From assembly GCA_021800255.1 (NCBI GenBank), contig JAJYZC010000036.1:1-36569 (forward strand): DNA of 36,569 bases. The letters run 5' to 3'. Position numbers and translations under genes: made by a program. The notes beneath the pieces are model-generated. The model was given only the letters and a program-made list of their open reading frames with translations, ran no database searches and had not been told where the DNA came from. The DNA comes from Acidobacteriota bacterium. GTDB lineage: Bacteria > Acidobacteriota > Terriglobia > Terriglobales > Acidobacteriaceae. Shown here in pieces: positions 34,819 to 36,569 of the stretch. Within the stretch, counting starts at the first letter, position 1. Every line of letters starts with the position of its first letter.

Positions 34819-36569
34819 ATGAGCACTTCTTCTCAAAGGGCGCCTCATATCGTGAGTTCAGCAGATGGATCGCTCGATTTCGATGCGCAACAGACCCGCA
34901 CTATAGGGACCGCTCCCTTGTCGATTGCCTTGATAGGCCCCGACGAGGCGAGACGTTCGGTCGTGGCCAAGGCCCTTGCCGAAACTCGCCGCGCCAAAGT
35001 CCGCGAGTTCAATTCCTACCCGCCGGAACTGAAATACCTGCAACCCATGAAGGCGCAGTTCGATGTTCTCATCCTGGATTTGGACAGTGAGCCGGATTTC
35101 GTCCTCGATTTAGTGGAAAGAGCGAGCGTCAACGATGCGGTGACGATCATGGTCTATTCCGAGAGTAGAGAGACGAAACTTGCGGTCCGGGCCATGCGTG
35201 CAGGTGTTCGTGAGTACCTCCTGCTGCCCCTGGAACAAGGCGCAGTGGCCGAGGCTCTCACTCGTATCGAACTCCTCCTCCAGGAAAAGCCGGCTCCCAG
35301 AGAGGCAGCTACGGGCAGCCTGCTCGTCTTTGTCGGCTCCAAAGGGGGAGCCGGTGTTACGACCGTCGCCTGCAATATAGCCATCGCCATGGCGCAGACG
35401 GCCGAGCAGCGCATTTTGTTGATCGATCTCGCGCTTCCTATTGGAGATGCCGCACTGTGCTTGGGGATTGCGGCCAATTACTCGACCGATGACGCCCTCA
35501 AGAATATCGAGCGGCTGGATGCGACTTTTCTTCAAGATCTCCTGGAAAAGCACAGGTCAGGGGTATTCGTGCTCGCGGCTCCCACCAACGTTCCTGAAGT
35601 TGAGGTTTCCAAAGAATCCATCGCCAAGCTGATCGCAGTCGCGCGGCGCGGTTTCGATCATGTGATCGTGGATGCAGGATCGAGGATCGATGTGGCGGCT
35701 AAGACGCTGTTCAAAGATGCCTCTACTGTATACCTCGTCACTCAGACGGGCATCTCCGATCTGCGCAATTCCAATCGCCTTATCGCACAGTTTTTTGCCG
35801 CCGGAAAGCCGAACCTGGAAATCGTGATCAACCGGTTTGAGTCTCGCTTACTGGAATCGGTGAACGAAGATGTAATCGCCAAGGCTATCGGCAAGCCGGT
35901 ACGGTGGACGATTCCCAATGATTCGGCCGCTGCGCGAGAGTTGCAGTACGGCGAAACCGGAGTTGCGGATACAGCCATTTCGCGCATATGCCTGAAGATG
36001 GCGAGCTCGATAAACGGAAGCCCTGCTCCACAAGAGATAAAGAAGCGGGCTGGCCTTAGAAGTCTCGGCAGAAGCATTGCGAAGGCGATTCCCGGTGATG
36101 ATGAGCCGCTGAGCATTACGATTACGCCTCCAGTTATTGTGCCCACCACACCGGCTATCACCTGGCCTGAGCCTGAGCCGATTGCCTACGGCGCAGCACT
36201 GGGCGGCGCGCAACTCAATGCCTCCACATCGATACCGGGAAGGTTCGACTACTCTCCGGCCCCGGGCAAGGTGCTGCCTGCGGGAGTGCACGAACTCACA
36301 GTTACCTTCACCCCCGAGGACAGCGCCAACTACGCTGCTGCACGGGCCGCTGTGCCGCTCACGGTGGCCAAGGCAACGCCCGCCCTCCACTGGCCGGCGC
36401 CCGGCAAAATCGCCTACGGCGCGGCGCTGGGCGGCGCGCAACTCAATGCCTCCACATCGATACCGGGAAGGTTCGACTACTCTCCGGCCCCGGGCAAGGT
36501 GCTGCCTGCGGGAGTGCACGAACTCACAGTTACCTTTACCCCCGAGGACAGCGCCAACTACGCTGCTGC
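34819..36569 (+). CDS. CpaE/TadZ-like ATPase fused to Ig/MBG-like repeats (3' end outside window)
   Basis: The visible 583 codons start at ATG 34819; the frame is closed upstream by a stop at 34687-34689, and the ribosome binding site is weak. Residues of about 30-150 form a receiver-like domain (FDVLILDLDSEPDFVLDLV; AVRAMRAGVREYLLLPLE), and residues of about 168-420 a ParA/MinD-type ATPase with deviant Walker A KGGAGVTT (175-182), LLIDLALPIGD and DHVIVDAG. Together these define CpaE/TadZ proteins that position Flp/Tad pilus machinery. After a linker (PLSITITPPVIVPTTPAITW) come at least two 76-residue beta-rich repeats beginning IAYGAALGGAQLNASTSIPG from residue 455. Such repeats are normally extracellular, so the fusion is unusual. 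No other tad gene is in view. Confidence 0.88.
   Translation, partial: MSTSSQRAPHIVSSADGSLDFDAQQTRTIGTAPLSIALIGPDEARRSVVAKALAETRRAKVREFNSYPPELKYLQPMKAQFDVLILDLDSEPDFVLDLVERASVNDAVTIMVYSESRETKLAVRAMRAGVREYLLLPLEQGAVAEALTRIELLLQEKPAPREAATGSLLVFVGSKGGAGVTTVACNIAIAMAQTAEQRILLIDLALPIGDAALCLGIAANYSTDDALKNIERLDATFLQDLLEKHRSGVFVLAAPTNVPEVEVSKESIAKLIAVARRGFDHVIVDAGSRIDVAAKTLFKDASTVYLVTQTGISDLRNSNRLIAQFFAAGKPNLEIVINRFESRLLESVNEDVIAKAIGKPVRWTIPNDSAAARELQYGETGVADTAISRICLKMASSINGSPAPQEIKKRAGLRSLGRSIAKAIPGDDEPLSITITPPVIVPTTPAITWPEPEPIAYGAALGGAQLNASTSIPGRFDYSPAPGKVLPAGVHELTVTFTPEDSANYAAARAAVPLTVAKATPALHWPAPGKIAYGAALGGAQLNASTSIPGRFDYSPAPGKVLPAGVHELTVTFTPEDSANYAA
36181..36569 (+). repeat. Tandem 228-bp repeats encoding Ig/MBG-like modules
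   Basis: Unit 1 is 36181-36408 and unit 2 starts at 36409 and is cut at 36569. Over the 161 shared bases only four differ, all at silent third positions. The near identity points to recent duplication or ongoing homogenisation. Confidence 0.95.

Noticed and set aside
34452-35090. 212-residue open frame upstream of the CpaE-like gene
   Set aside because: Its last 270 bases lie inside the CpaE-like gene in another frame, and the unique part looks non-coding.

Overview
The window looks like chromosomal DNA of an acidobacterium (Terriglobia/Acidobacteriaceae-like). The base composition is GC-rich, a DUF4382-type lipoprotein is present, several housekeeping enzymes carry lineage-type low-complexity insertions, and a secreted plant-cell-wall-degrading cluster sits among core genes. 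This placement is an inference from protein style; no rRNA gene is present to confirm it.

Layout. 1-1183: an ISL3-type transposase (minus strand) cut by the window start. 1532-1648: a small palindromic MITE-like repeat, with a second copy at 19134-19251. 1747-3177: DUF4382 lipoprotein. 3520-6336: a small membrane protein, miaA and lpdA. 6422-8018: a DUF6249 membrane protein divergent from an ECF sigma factor that is translationally coupled to a small membrane protein. 8026-9219: trpD carrying three tandem 42-bp repeats in frame. 9387-11871: sucC and sucD, separated by a four-helix-bundle (S23/IVP family) gene framed by 35-nt inverted arms built of heptamers. 12053-14092: thrS. 14109-15212: a membrane-anchored Mrr-like nuclease of lower GC. 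15396-15509: the amputated 3' end of a second lpd gene. 15535-16062: a DUF2147 protein. 16544-19120: gyrB.

19522-27687 is a glucuronoxylan-use locus: secreted GH10 xylanase, GPH-type sugar symporter and GH3 glycosidase in one minus-strand run, followed upstream by a secreted SGNH esterase (minus) and a divergent CE15 glucuronoyl esterase (plus). The secreted enzymes would cut and de-esterify xylan, the symporter would import the fragments, and the GH3 enzyme, which has no visible signal peptide, would finish hydrolysis in the cytoplasm. 27742-29409 is a lipase-maturation-factor-like membrane protein. tyrS (minus) and era (plus) are divergent at 29508-32154. An exported-type amidase occupies 32345-34249. 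The window ends inside a CpaE/TadZ-like ATPase (34819 onward) fused to near-identical 76-residue Ig/MBG-like repeats.

The strongest unusual signals are (i) the IVS-like element inside the sucCD operon, whose arms contain the sucC stop codon and the sucD ribosome binding site; (ii) palindromic repeat DNA that has entered coding sequence in frame (trpD, era, probably tyrS), with a matching intergenic copy at 15271-15305; (iii) the CpaE-Ig repeat fusion; (iv) the two-copy MITE-like palindrome; and (v) the lpd stub beside the Mrr gene.
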